This document shows, in pieces, positions 1 through 7,201 of a stretch of 29,671 nucleotides of DNA. Made by a program: the position numbers and the translations under genes. Numbering within the stretch: position 1 is the stretch's first letter; the number at the start of each line of letters is the position of its first letter. Source of the stretch: SYFY01 sp031385325 (GTDB lineage: Bacteria > Pseudomonadota > Gammaproteobacteria > Pseudomonadales > Azotimanducaceae); the NCBI GenBank assembly GCA_031385325.1, contig JANNBJ010000217.1, positions 1-29,671 of the forward strand, written 5' to 3'. Below the pieces are notes generated by a model that ran no database searches, was not told the DNA's origin, and was given only the letters and a program-made list of their open reading frames with translations.

Positions 1-331
1 CACAGTCGCGGTACAGCGTGGTAACCGCGCCGGTTTTGAGATCCACGCGTTCAATGCGACCACCAGAGTAGTCCTCGGGTGTACCTGCCGGGACGAGCAA
101 TCCATCCGGGCGTTGCCACTTGAAGCCACCGTTATTGCAGACGTAAATCGCGCCATCCGGACCCATCGCGGCACCATTCGGCCCGCCACCGAGCTGGGCC
201 ACGACTGAAACAGTGCCGTTCGGCGCGACGCGGCTGAGTGTGCCACGCTCGATTTCAACCAGGATGACGCTGCCATCCGGCATGGCGATCGGGCCCTCTG
301 GAAAACGCAGGCCGGTAGCTATGGTTTGCAA
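1..331 (-). CDS. SMP-30/gluconolactonase/LRE family protein, N-terminal part (runs off the window)
   Basis: The visible ~110 residues begin LQTIATGLRFPEGP and continue with VEIERGTLSRV, GGGPNGAAMGPDG and YVCNNGGFKW. This is the first-blade pattern of SMP-30/gluconolactonase beta-propellers; the Glu of RFPEGP is the usual first metal ligand. The family hydrolyses lactones or related esters using a divalent metal. The C-terminal two thirds lie beyond base 1. The gene sits 42 bp downstream of the phosphotransferase on the same strand, so co-transcription is likely. The start used here is a TTG at 331 preceded by GAGG at 8-nt spacing. A better-looking ATG at 377 overlaps the previous stop (ATGA) but reaches a stop after 10 codons; removing one T from a TTT run would join that frame to this one. 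The family call is firm, the start is not. Confidence 0.85.
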   Translation of the reverse strand, partial: MQTIATGLRFPEGPIAMPDGSVILVEIERGTLSRVAPNGTVSVVAQLGGGPNGAAMGPDGAIYVCNNGGFKWQRPDGLLVPAGTPEDYSGGRIERVDLKTGAVTTLYRDC

Positions 332-373
332 GTCAGTTGCCTCATCAAAGTTGAAATTGGTCAGTACGTTCGT

Positions 374-1423
374 TCATCGGCCAATCCGCTCGACGTGCCC
401 AAGTCCGCGCTGCGCACCAAGCCGCACGTTTTCCGGGGTGAAGGTCAGAGCCATGGCACCGGCGTTGTTCCCCTGCATGGCACGACGAATGATGCCCTGC
501 AGGATCGCTGCACTACGGAATGAGTGAAAGGCGCGATAAAACCACTCGTGGGGAATTCCGTGTCGACGGGTCTGCGAACAATAGTGTTCAACCAGTTCTT
601 CATATCGGGGTATGCCTTCGGCATGAAGATCGTGACCGGCAAAACTGCGTTCACCAGCAGGAGAGTGCCATGGTCCGGTGAAGTACGTGAAGTCGGCGAG
701 AGGATCGCCGATGGTCGATAGTTCCCAGTCGAGCACGGCGACGATGCGCGGTTGTGTGGGATGAGTGAGTGAATTGCCGGACTGAAAATCGCCGTGGACG
801 ATGGTGGTTGCTGTTTGTTGGGGAACGTGTTGTTCAAGCCACGCCAGCAAGGTGTGCATTTCCGGGATGGGGACGGTCTCCGTCTCCTGGTACTGCCGCC
901 CCCAACGCGAGATCTGCCGCGCGAAGTAGTTACCCGGTTTGCCAAAGTCCCGCAGACCAACCTGATCAAGATCGACGGCCTGCAGTTTCACCAGGGTGTC
1001 GATGTAGCTGAAGATCAGGGCGCGTCGATCAGCAGCTGACAAGTCAGGCAGTGTCGGATCGGACAGAACTCGTCCTGGCACGTGGCTCATCACGAAAAAC
1101 GGTGTGCCGATGACGGCAGGATCTTCGCAGAGCACCACGGCATCCGGAATCGGTACGCCGGAACCCTTGAGTGCCCGGATCACCCGATATTCACGGTCAA
1201 CGGCATGCGCCGAGGCCACCAGTTGACCCGGCGGTTTGCGCCGCAGAACGTAGTTGCCTGCGCCCGTGCTTAAAAAGTAGGTTGGATTGGATTGGCCACC
1301 TTCAAACTGGGCCACGGTGAGTGGTGGGGTGAATCCGGGCATGTTGGCGCGCAGGTAGTGCGCCAGTCTGGTTTCATCAAACCGATGCTGTGGCTTCACT
1401 GGAATGGTGTCGACGGTGCTCAC
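374..1423 (-). CDS. Phosphotransferase family protein (APH fold, ACAD10/ACAD11 N-domain-like)
   Basis: A 349-residue cytosolic kinase-fold protein. Visible motifs are the nucleotide loop QFEGGQSNPTY (39-49), LRRKPPG (60-66) with the ATP-contacting Lys63, the catalytic HGDFQSGN (210-217) and the metal-binding LDWELSTIGDPLAD (231-244). This pattern is typical of the APH-like proteins related to the kinase domain of eukaryotic ACAD10/11, where the domain is linked to phosphorylation of 4-hydroxyacyl-CoAs. An acyl-CoA-type hydroxy substrate here is inference. Translation starts at GTG 1423 with GGGGA 6 nt upstream. It lies between the LLM oxidoreductase (104 bp upstream) and the SMP-30 gene (42 bp downstream), all on the minus strand. 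The family call is strong; the substrate is unknown. No acyl-CoA dehydrogenase gene is visible here, although one could lie beyond base 1. Confidence 0.9.
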   Translation of the reverse strand: MSTVDTIPVKPQHRFDETRLAHYLRANMPGFTPPLTVAQFEGGQSNPTYFLSTGAGNYVLRRKPPGQLVASAHAVDREYRVIRALKGSGVPIPDAVVLCEDPAVIGTPFFVMSHVPGRVLSDPTLPDLSAADRRALIFSYIDTLVKLQAVDLDQVGLRDFGKPGNYFARQISRWGRQYQETETVPIPEMHTLLAWLEQHVPQQTATTIVHGDFQSGNSLTHPTQPRIVAVLDWELSTIGDPLADFTYFTGPWHSPAGERSFAGHDLHAEGIPRYEELVEHYCSQTRRHGIPHEWFYRAFHSFRSAAILQGIIRRAMQGNNAGAMALTFTPENVRLGAQRGLGHVERIGR

Positions 1424-1527
1424 GCTGTTTCCCCACGATTCTCCCCGTGCAGAGATTGGCGATCCCGCCCGCCAAGATCAAGGAGCATGGGTCCGGAGGC
1501 GCTGGTGGTTTGCCGATCGCAGACTTT

Positions 1528-2553
1528 TCAACTACGTAATCTCTCAAGCAGAGCGCCCAGTTCTTCGCCACCCAGATCCGGCGCGCCAAAACCGGTGCGA
1601 GCAATCAATCCGCCGAATCGTGCCTTCATCCGGTCGACCACCTGCTCGGGCTTGCCGACGATGGCGATGGTGTCCACCATTTCGTCTGTAATCAGTGCGG
1701 CCATAGCCTCGGTGCGATGCTGGCGATTCAATGCGATCAGTTCGTCCTGCAAATCACCCCAGCCATGGATGTCGAGAACGGGTTTGTAGGCGACGGTACA
1801 GCCGTAAAATGCAATGCGCCCACGGACCACGTCGATGGCCTTGTCGAGCGCCTCATCGGTACGCCCAGTTGCCAGCATCGGCGCATAGTCGAGAGCAAAA
1901 TCATCGAGCGATCGTCCTGCTGTGGCGAGACCACGTTCGATGGCAGGCAGTGTCACTTCCCGCATGAACCGTTCCGACGAAAAGGGATGCATGATCATGC
2001 CGTCGGCAACTTCGGCGGCGACCTGGGTCATGAGCGGACCTGTTGCAGAGAGCACAATTCTCGGGCGTGGCGCGGTGATATCTTCAGGCGCAAAGGTCGA
2101 GGGCATCAACGTGTGCTGGTAGTACTCACCCTCGAACGCGAGCCGAGCGCCGTTGTACCAGCAATTGAAGATGGCATTCATGGCATCGATGAATTCACGC
2201 ATCTGCTCGGCGGCCTTGTGCCACGGCATGCTGAAACGACGTTCGATATGTGGTTTGACCTGTGAGCCGAGTCCAAGCACCAGGCGTCCGTTCGAATACG
2301 CGTTAAGGTCGTGGGCGAGCACGGCCATGGTCATTGGATTGCGCGATAGTGCAACCGCAACCGAAGTGACGAGTTCAATGCGCTGGGTATGTTCTGCCGC
2401 GAGCGTCAATGGCAGGAAGGGGTCGTGGTTAAGTTCAGCGACGCGTAATCCGTCGTAGCCCAGTGCCTCAAGGCGTACTGCGTCGGCTGCGATTCGGCGC
2501 AAGGTAGCGCCAACGGGAGCGTCTATTTTCAGTGATCTGGCTTGAACTGACAT
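1528..2553 (-). CDS. LLM class (F420-dependent type) oxidoreductase, MSMEG_2256/TIGR03617-like
   Basis: The 341-residue protein is a luciferase-like monooxygenase (TIM barrel binding FMN or F420). It shows the N-terminal strand KIDAPVG, the segment LGYDGLRVAELNHDPFLPLTLAAEHTQRIELVTSVAVALSRNP, the LGLGSQVKPHIERRF signature (LGLG.Q...H..RR) and SATGPLMTQVAAEVADGM. The pattern matches the probable F420-dependent oxidoreductases of the MSMEG_2256 group. The frame stays open upstream to 2748, but ATG 2553 has AAGGA 9 nt upstream and gives the family-length N-terminus. It is first in a minus-strand set with the phosphotransferase and SMP-30 genes, divergent from the SDR at 2721. Whether the cofactor is F420 or FMN cannot be told from this window; no F420 biosynthesis gene is present. 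Confidence 0.88.
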   Translation of the reverse strand: MSVQARSLKIDAPVGATLRRIAADAVRLEALGYDGLRVAELNHDPFLPLTLAAEHTQRIELVTSVAVALSRNPMTMAVLAHDLNAYSNGRLVLGLGSQVKPHIERRFSMPWHKAAEQMREFIDAMNAIFNCWYNGARLAFEGEYYQHTLMPSTFAPEDITAPRPRIVLSATGPLMTQVAAEVADGMIMHPFSSERFMREVTLPAIERGLATAGRSLDDFALDYAPMLATGRTDEALDKAIDVVRGRIAFYGCTVAYKPVLDIHGWGDLQDELIALNRQHRTEAMAALITDEMVDTIAIVGKPEQVVDRMKARFGGLIARTGFGAPDLGGEELGALLERLRS

Positions 2554-2720
2554 CGGCGGGCGTCCTTTAGATAACTGACCGATTATGGCATTGGTCTCAA
2601 CGGTGTCGTGCCCTGAGGCTGATTCAAAATAATGGGTGACGGGGTGGCGGACCCATGCTCTATAGTCTCGTTCGCAGGCAGCGAGCAAACACGCAAACAG
2701 CACAGCAGAGGACGGCGGAA

Positions 2721-3653
2721 ATGGCAGGTACTGAAGGCAAGACGGCATTTGGCGGACGAACTTCTGCGGAGGAGGTTGTGTCGGGGCTCGACCTCTCGAG
2801 TCAGATCATCATTGTGACCGGCGCGAATACAGGCATTGGTGAAGCTGCAGCCCAGGCGCTGGCCGGGGTCGGTGCCCGGGTGATCTACGCGTGTCGCGAG
2901 CGCGGCACCGGTGAAGCCGCAGTGCGCCGGACGCGCGTGGTGTATCCCGACGCCCGCGCCGAGTTCGCAGAACTGGACCTGGCGTCGTTCACGAGCATCC
3001 GGCGTTTTGTCGATACCCTTGCCATCGAACGTGTTGATACCCTCGTCTGCAACGCTGGCTTGTCACTCATGAGCTTTGCCGCAACCACCGAGGGGTACGA
3101 GCGAACCGTCGGTGTCTGTCATATCGGCCACTTTCTGTTGACCCGACTGCTCATGCCGAAACTGCTCGCGGCCCCTGGACCCCGTGTCGTCATGGTATCG
3201 AGCAATAGCCACAAGCTACCGGCCAGGCTCGACTTCACGAAGTTTCCGATGTCGAAGGAGAACTTTAACGGCCTGACCGCTTATGGGCAGGCCAAGCTGT
3301 GCAATGTTCTGATGGCGAAGTCGTTACAGCGTCGCTACGCAAGTCGTGGACTGGTTGCCTGCGCTCTGCATCCCGGGACATTGATCGCGACAGAGATCGG
3401 TCGTCATTCGGCGGTGGTAGGCGCGCTGATCAAGCTGATACGGCCGTTCACGAAAACGCGATCGCAGGGTGCAGCGACTACCGTGTGGGCTGCAGTTCAT
3501 GAACCCGCAACCGAGTTGGCTGGCCAGTATCTGCTGGACTGTCATGTCAGTCCGTCGAGCACAGAATCAAACGATTCCGACATCGCGGAGCGAGTGTGGC
3601 AATTGACCGATGGATGGATTCAATCAGACGGGTCCACTCCTGATTGGCCCTGA
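2721..3653 (+). CDS. Short-chain dehydrogenase/reductase, WWOX/retinol-dehydrogenase-like
   Basis: A 310-residue classical-length SDR. It has the NAD(P) loop TGANTGIG (33-40), YACRE after beta-2, NAG (111-113), the catalytic Ser in MVSSNSHK (~160) and YGQAK with Tyr188 and Lys192. The C-terminal part (LIRPFTKTRSQGAATTVWAAV, then a conserved AERVWQLTDGWIQ helix) closely resembles the SDR domain of WWOX and retinol dehydrogenases, without WW domains. The usual VNHLGHF helix reads VCHIGHF, so the Asn of the N-S-Y-K catalytic tetrad is Cys. ATG 2721 is preferred: it follows a purine-rich GAGGACGG and precedes the conserved N-terminus. Upstream in-frame starts back to 2655 only add an unlikely basic extension. 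It diverges from the LLM operon. Oxidation or reduction of a hydrophobic alcohol/ketone is inference. Confidence 0.9.
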   Translation: MAGTEGKTAFGGRTSAEEVVSGLDLSSQIIIVTGANTGIGEAAAQALAGVGARVIYACRERGTGEAAVRRTRVVYPDARAEFAELDLASFTSIRRFVDTLAIERVDTLVCNAGLSLMSFAATTEGYERTVGVCHIGHFLLTRLLMPKLLAAPGPRVVMVSSNSHKLPARLDFTKFPMSKENFNGLTAYGQAKLCNVLMAKSLQRRYASRGLVACALHPGTLIATEIGRHSAVVGALIKLIRPFTKTRSQGAATTVWAAVHEPATELAGQYLLDCHVSPSSTESNDSDIAERVWQLTDGWIQSDGSTPDWP

Positions 3654-3742
3654 TCCGGGGAAGGTAATCCGACTGCGCCTGCCAGGGCGTTTTCAAACGA
3701 GACAATCACGGCAATCCGGTCACGCGAGCGTCCCAGCATCGG

Positions 3743-4135
3743 TTAGTAAATCCCGGTCGCTGTGTTTCGTTCGCCGTACTTTTCATTCATGAGATCAAAG
3801 ATCCGGGTCATTTGTTCTGGCGGCACGTTATCAACCGGTGTTGTCTTCGGTTGGAGGCTTCGCGCTTCACCGTTGGGCGTCATTTTGACCGGCGTTCCGG
3901 ATAACAGGGCGGCGACGATTTCCGGTTCGGCGTCATAGGTGATGACAGCGGTGTCATCCAGATCGAGTACCCACGTGCGCGCCCAAACGAGCACACTACC
4001 CAAGACTAACGTCACATCGATTGCGGTTGGCCGGGCGAACAGCTTTGTTAGCAGGAGGGCTCTGATGATGACGCCTGACCAGGCAAGGATTCCGCCGCGC
4101 TCAACGACCAGAAAGAGGCCGGCGATCAGCCACAT
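3743..4135 (-). CDS. Hypothetical small membrane protein (possibly 5'-truncated)
   Basis: I do not recognise this 130-residue protein. The N-terminal half is strongly hydrophobic, with segments around residues 1-30 (WLIAGLFLVV, then ILAWSGVIIRALLLTKLF) and 37-57 (AIDVTLVLGSVLVWARTWVLDL). The C-terminal half is soluble and ends ERNTATGIY. The reading frame stays open upstream to 4450, but that extension runs through the fold-back element and its flanks and gives a low-complexity, Arg/Ser/Gly-rich peptide with no coding look. Met at 4135 is the first start after the repeat, yet it lacks a clear Shine-Dalgarno. The gene may be a remnant whose original 5' end was displaced. It converges with the SDR (89 bp apart). 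Existence is moderately supported by the hydrophobic pattern; function is unknown. Confidence 0.5.
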   Translation of the reverse strand: MWLIAGLFLVVERGGILAWSGVIIRALLLTKLFARPTAIDVTLVLGSVLVWARTWVLDLDDTAVITYDAEPEIVAALLSGTPVKMTPNGEARSLQPKTTPVDNVPPEQMTRIFDLMNEKYGERNTATGIY

Positions 4136-4467
4136 CGAAGTGGCGCCGCCGCAGCCAGTCGAGCTTCTGCCGCGCAGACTCCTAGCAGCCTGTCGGACTT
4201 GAGACTGATCTACTGCGCCAGTGGGAAGAGCGGTCCATTTTTCCCCGATTTCTCGTTGCATAGCGCCGCTATGCGCCTCGAAATCGTGAAAAACTGTCCT
4301 CGCTCTCCCACTTGGCTCGCTACGATCGCTCAAGTCCGACAGGCTGCTAGCCCGCACTTGCGCACCTCTAGCTGGCGGACCCATGCCGTGATGTCCAACA
4401 CCCTTGTAACGCTCGCGAAAAAAGCGGTAGCGTAGGGCTTCATGGATCAAGCATCGGGGGAGTCAAC
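4136..4467. other. Intergenic region carrying the fold-back element and its split target repeat
   Basis: These 332 bases separate the small membrane protein gene (minus) from the metallophosphoesterase (plus). Apart from the 161-bp element, they hold the two halves of the interrupted target repeat: 4166-4185 (TCTGCCGCGCAGACTCCTAG) and 4351-4363 (CCCGCACTTGCGC). The remaining ~100 bases up to 4467 must contain the metallophosphoesterase promoter, but no convincing -35/-10 pair was seen. A 37-codon minus-strand frame (MKPYATAFF...) begins near 4443 and stops inside the element; nothing supports its being a gene. Confidence 0.6.
4186..4346. mobile_element. 161-bp fold-back MITE-like element with CTAG target duplication
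   Basis: The termini are perfect 18-bp inverted repeats, CAGCCTGTCGGACTTGAG at 4186-4203 and its complement at 4329-4346. The two halves remain alignable to the exact centre, where GCATAGCGCCGCTATGC (4258-4274) forms a perfect palindrome around base 4266. The whole element is therefore one long imperfect hairpin. CTAG flanks both ends (4182-4185 and 4347-4350). A nearly identical flank without the insert exists at 7996-8027 with only one CTAG, so CTAG is a 4-bp target duplication. The element has no coding capacity and would need a transposase in trans. CTAG-type 4-bp duplications are known for some IS5-type elements, but the source family is not identifiable here. Confidence 0.85.
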
Positions 4468-5553
4468 GTGGCTCGTACGGGATTTCGGGGTTGTATGGGT
4501 GTCTGCGCGTTGCTCGCCGGATTTGTGCATTCGCCGTCAGCTTTCGCTGAACGATTCGAGTTTGTGGCTCTGGGCGACACTGCCTATAACCTGCCACGCG
4601 ATTACCCGATCTATTCCAGCCTGATCCAGCGGATCAACTCGGCAAAGCCCGCCTTCTCCATTCATGTGGGTGATACGTGGGGAGCGATTGAATGCTCCGA
4701 GACAGAACACAGACGGATTCTGGGCTTTTTTCAGGATTACCGGCAGCCCGTCATTTACACCCCCGGCGATAACGAGTGGGTCGATTGCGTCAAACCCGAG
4801 CAAGTGCCCATGGTCCAGCGCTATTTGTCGGGCAAGGCAACACGGGAGGACTTCGGTGTCCTTCAGGACGGGATCGGACTGGACGGTGGTTATGAGCGGC
4901 GCCTCTCTGCAGACGGCCTTTCCAGCCTGAAGACCATCCGCAGCGTCTTTTTTGCAAGTGATCGGAGTCTCGGCGGCAAGACCATCAAGCTCACGCGACA
5001 AGCCGATGTCTCTGAGCATAAAGACATGGTCGAGAATGCCATGTGGGACAAAGGTGGCGTCAGCTTTGGTACCGTCCACGTTCCCGGTTCCGGCAACAAC
5101 TTTTTTATAAACGACACGGCGCGCGCAATGGAGGCAATTGGTCGCAACAAGGCCAACATCGACTGGCTGAAACGGTTGTTTGCTTCGGCCACCGAAAAGC
5201 AGTCCAAGGCGGTTGTCATCGCCTTGCATGCTGGCATGTTCACCGACGAGGATGGCGGCGACTTCAGCCGTAGGGCGATACGTGGTGGCAGTGATGGACC
5301 CTTTCACTGGATGGCGTTGGCAATCAGGGATCTGGGTGCAAAATTTGGCAAGCCGGTGTTGTTGATCAATGGCGACTTTCACGAACTTGTCATTGACCGG
5401 CCATTCATGGTGTCGGGCGGAGAAAGCGAAGCACCCAAGTACGCCAACATCACCCGATTGCAGGTCTATGGTGCGCCCGAGATCAAGGCAGTCAAGGTAT
5501 CAGTGGATACCGACACGCCATGGGTATTCGGGTTTGAGCCGCTGCATGACTGA
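4468..5553 (+). CDS. Exported calcineurin-like metallophosphoesterase
   Basis: A 361-residue protein with a signal-like N-terminus (basic MARTGFRG, a hydrophobic stretch, then SPSAFAERF with likely cleavage after AFA, ~27). The metallophosphoesterase motifs follow in order: LGDTAYN (Asp37), HVGDTWG (68-69), PGDNEW (99-104, the GDNE-type block), ALHAGMF and INGDFHEL near the C-terminus. These residues bind the dinuclear metal centre used for phosphomonoester or diester hydrolysis. Periplasmic or extracellular location follows from the signal peptide. The start is GTG 4468, with the purine-rich GGGGGAG ending 5 nt upstream. The gene stands alone behind the fold-back element; a cupin gene follows 184 bp later. 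The substrate cannot be told. It resembles the secreted purple-acid-phosphatase-like hypotheticals of Gammaproteobacteria. Confidence 0.85.
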   Translation: MARTGFRGCMGVCALLAGFVHSPSAFAERFEFVALGDTAYNLPRDYPIYSSLIQRINSAKPAFSIHVGDTWGAIECSETEHRRILGFFQDYRQPVIYTPGDNEWVDCVKPEQVPMVQRYLSGKATREDFGVLQDGIGLDGGYERRLSADGLSSLKTIRSVFFASDRSLGGKTIKLTRQADVSEHKDMVENAMWDKGGVSFGTVHVPGSGNNFFINDTARAMEAIGRNKANIDWLKRLFASATEKQSKAVVIALHAGMFTDEDGGDFSRRAIRGGSDGPFHWMALAIRDLGAKFGKPVLLINGDFHELVIDRPFMVSGGESEAPKYANITRLQVYGAPEIKAVKVSVDTDTPWVFGFEPLHD

Positions 5554-5737
5554 ACATCGGGGAGTTGCCGCCAACGCGTGACCCCACGCTAACGATCAGT
5601 GATTTCATATGCCGCTGACAATCCAATGGTCACACTGGTCGACGACGCGGCCTTTGTTTGGCGTACACCTTGCCCGGGAATCCCTTACTTCAATTGGCTA
5701 ATATTCGCTCGTCATGAACTCTCACCGAGGACAGAAC

Positions 5738-6130
5738 ATGAAACGTCTTGTTGCGCTGCTTCTGATGAGCGGGTTGTTGTTTGCTGGTGACGCGTTCGCG
5801 CATGAAGCAAGTGTCACCCCATTGTTACAAGTCAAACTGGATGACCTGAAAAATCAGGAAGGTCTGATGCTGGTGGTGGATTATCCGGCGGGGGTGAAGA
5901 GTGCGAGTCACCGTCACAACGCCCATACCTTTGTTTATGTGCTGGCAGGATCGGTTGTGATGCAGGTAGCTGGAGGCGAAAGAAAGATACTGAAGGCGGG
6001 CGAGACGTTTTATGAAACTCCTGACGATGTTCATACCGTCAGTGAAAACGCCAGTGCCACAGAGCCTGCGAAAATCCTCATCTTCATGGTTAAAGAGCAA
6101 GCTGCACCGCCGACCATTCCTGTGCCATAG
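5738..6130 (+). CDS. Exported cupin-domain protein
   Basis: A 130-residue single-cupin protein with a clear signal peptide (MKRLVALLLMSGLLFAGDAFA, likely cleaved near residue 21). The cupin motif 1 region reads SHRHNAHTFVYVLAGSV (57-73), supplying His58 and His60 (and His63). Motif 2 is AGETFYETPDDVHTVSENAS (87-106) with His99. The Glu usual in motif 1 is not obvious, as in other members of this HTFVYVL subgroup. ATG 5738 is preferred over the in-frame ATG at 5714 because GAGGA lies 8 nt upstream and the signal peptide starts there. The 184-bp gap upstream should hold its promoter. The kinase gene starts 45 bp downstream and could be co-transcribed. Substrate unknown; small secreted cupins may bind metals or small ligands. 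Confidence 0.85.
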   Translation: MKRLVALLLMSGLLFAGDAFAHEASVTPLLQVKLDDLKNQEGLMLVVDYPAGVKSASHRHNAHTFVYVLAGSVVMQVAGGERKILKAGETFYETPDDVHTVSENASATEPAKILIFMVKEQAAPPTIPVP

Positions 6131-6175
6131 GCCCACCCCAAAACTACAGATGACCCTGGACGTCTGAGCCATCGA

Positions 6176-7051
6176 ATGGATATCCCCACGATCATTGAAC
6201 TGCTTGCGCCGGGCGCTCGAGTAACCGGTTCGGCGCCACTCGTAGGCGGGGTCTCCGCAGAAGTGCATGCAGTGACGTTTATCAAGCCTGACGGTGCGCA
6301 GGATCGGGTAGTGCTGCGCAGGCACAGGACCATCGACGGCAAGGCCGACCGCCACGAACGTGCTGCGCGAGAACATGTGTTACTTGGCTTGTTAAACAAA
6401 CGTGGCGTGGCCGTTCCCCGTTCCCGCTTGTTTGTGCCGCCCGATACGCTGGTCCTGGACCATGTTGAAGGCAGTACGGTACTTCCAGGCGATCCTGTTG
6501 ACGCGCTCGCGTCCACCTTGGCCGCAATTCACGCAACGGAGTTGGACGACACGCTTCCCGCGCTACCATTACTCGATGATCCGCTCCCCGCATTGGTGGA
6601 GTGGCTGCCGTCACTCTTCGCGGTTGAAATTGCGAGCGGGGAACACGTCCTGCGAGACGAAATGCGCGCGGCATGCGGCCATTTCGAGGGCGTGCCAAGT
6701 CTTCTGCACGGTGACTACTGGCCTGGCAATGTGATGTGGCGTGATGAAAAACTGATCGCCGTACTCGATTGGGAAGACGCGGCAATCGGTGATCCGCTGG
6801 CAGATGTCGCCTGCGCTCGTGTCGAATTGTGCTGCGCGCGAGACGAAACAACGGCTGATCGCTTTACGGAAGCCTACTCTCGGCTGGCGCGGGTCAACAT
6901 GGCGCGTTTGCCGTGGTGGGATCTGTTCGTTTGCGCAGCGGCGTTGCATTACATGGACGGCTGGGGGCTGGCGCCGGAAGTGCTTGCTCAGCGACGTGCC
7001 GCGACGATGGCCTGGCAGACCAGGGCGTTGGCAACTCTGCGCATTGACTGA
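6176..7051 (+). CDS. Phosphotransferase family protein (APH/choline kinase fold)
   Basis: A 291-residue protein with the aminoglycoside phosphotransferase fold. The N-terminal loop is PLVGGVSAEVHAVTF, followed by VVLRRHR. The Brenner catalytic motif is HGDYWPGNVMW (~179-189) and the metal-binding motif is LDWEDAAIGDPLADVA (~196-211). The family phosphorylates small alcohols, sugars, choline or antibiotics; nothing here identifies the substrate, and drug resistance should not be assumed. It differs clearly from the ACAD10/11-like kinase at 374-1423, being shorter and carrying HGDYWPGN instead of HGDFQSGN. It starts at ATG 6176, 45 bp after the cupin stop, and converges on the membrane protein gene ending at 7202. 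The 150-bp gap between them shows no strong terminator. Confidence 0.88.
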   Translation: MDIPTIIELLAPGARVTGSAPLVGGVSAEVHAVTFIKPDGAQDRVVLRRHRTIDGKADRHERAAREHVLLGLLNKRGVAVPRSRLFVPPDTLVLDHVEGSTVLPGDPVDALASTLAAIHATELDDTLPALPLLDDPLPALVEWLPSLFAVEIASGEHVLRDEMRAACGHFEGVPSLLHGDYWPGNVMWRDEKLIAVLDWEDAAIGDPLADVACARVELCCARDETTADRFTEAYSRLARVNMARLPWWDLFVCAAALHYMDGWGLAPEVLAQRRAATMAWQTRALATLRID

Positions 7052-7201
7052 CAACGCCGTGAAAGGCCGAGATGGTTTGTGTTATCGGCCTTGGAATTCA
7101 GGTGCTACCGGATCAATGCTCAAACGTGTCGAATGACATTGGAATTCGACTGGCCCGGTGTTTACGAACAACGCGATCGGAGCAGCTGCTTCAGAGAATA
7201 G

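Noticed and set aside
1456..1475. TTGGCG/CGCCAA dyad between the LLM and kinase genes as a terminator or operator.
   Set aside because: It is a 6-bp stem with an 8-nt loop and no T tract, inside a likely operon; this is not distinguishable from chance.
4151..4162. GCAGCCAGTCGA also occurs at 12867-12878, suggesting a wider repeat around the MITE target.
   Set aside because: A 12-bp match is expected by chance several times in a window of this size, and the flanks do not align.
4537..5382. A 281-codon minus-strand frame opposite the metallophosphoesterase, and similar long frames opposite the RND permease (23461-24330, 25342-26295) and opposite the hydrolase (26401-27327).
   Set aside because: All lie antisense to genes with complete family motifs and have no motif of their own.
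7095..7150. TTGGAATTC occurs twice in the spacer between the second kinase and the membrane protein genes.
   Set aside because: It is too short and isolated to call a repeat, and no dyad or terminator forms.
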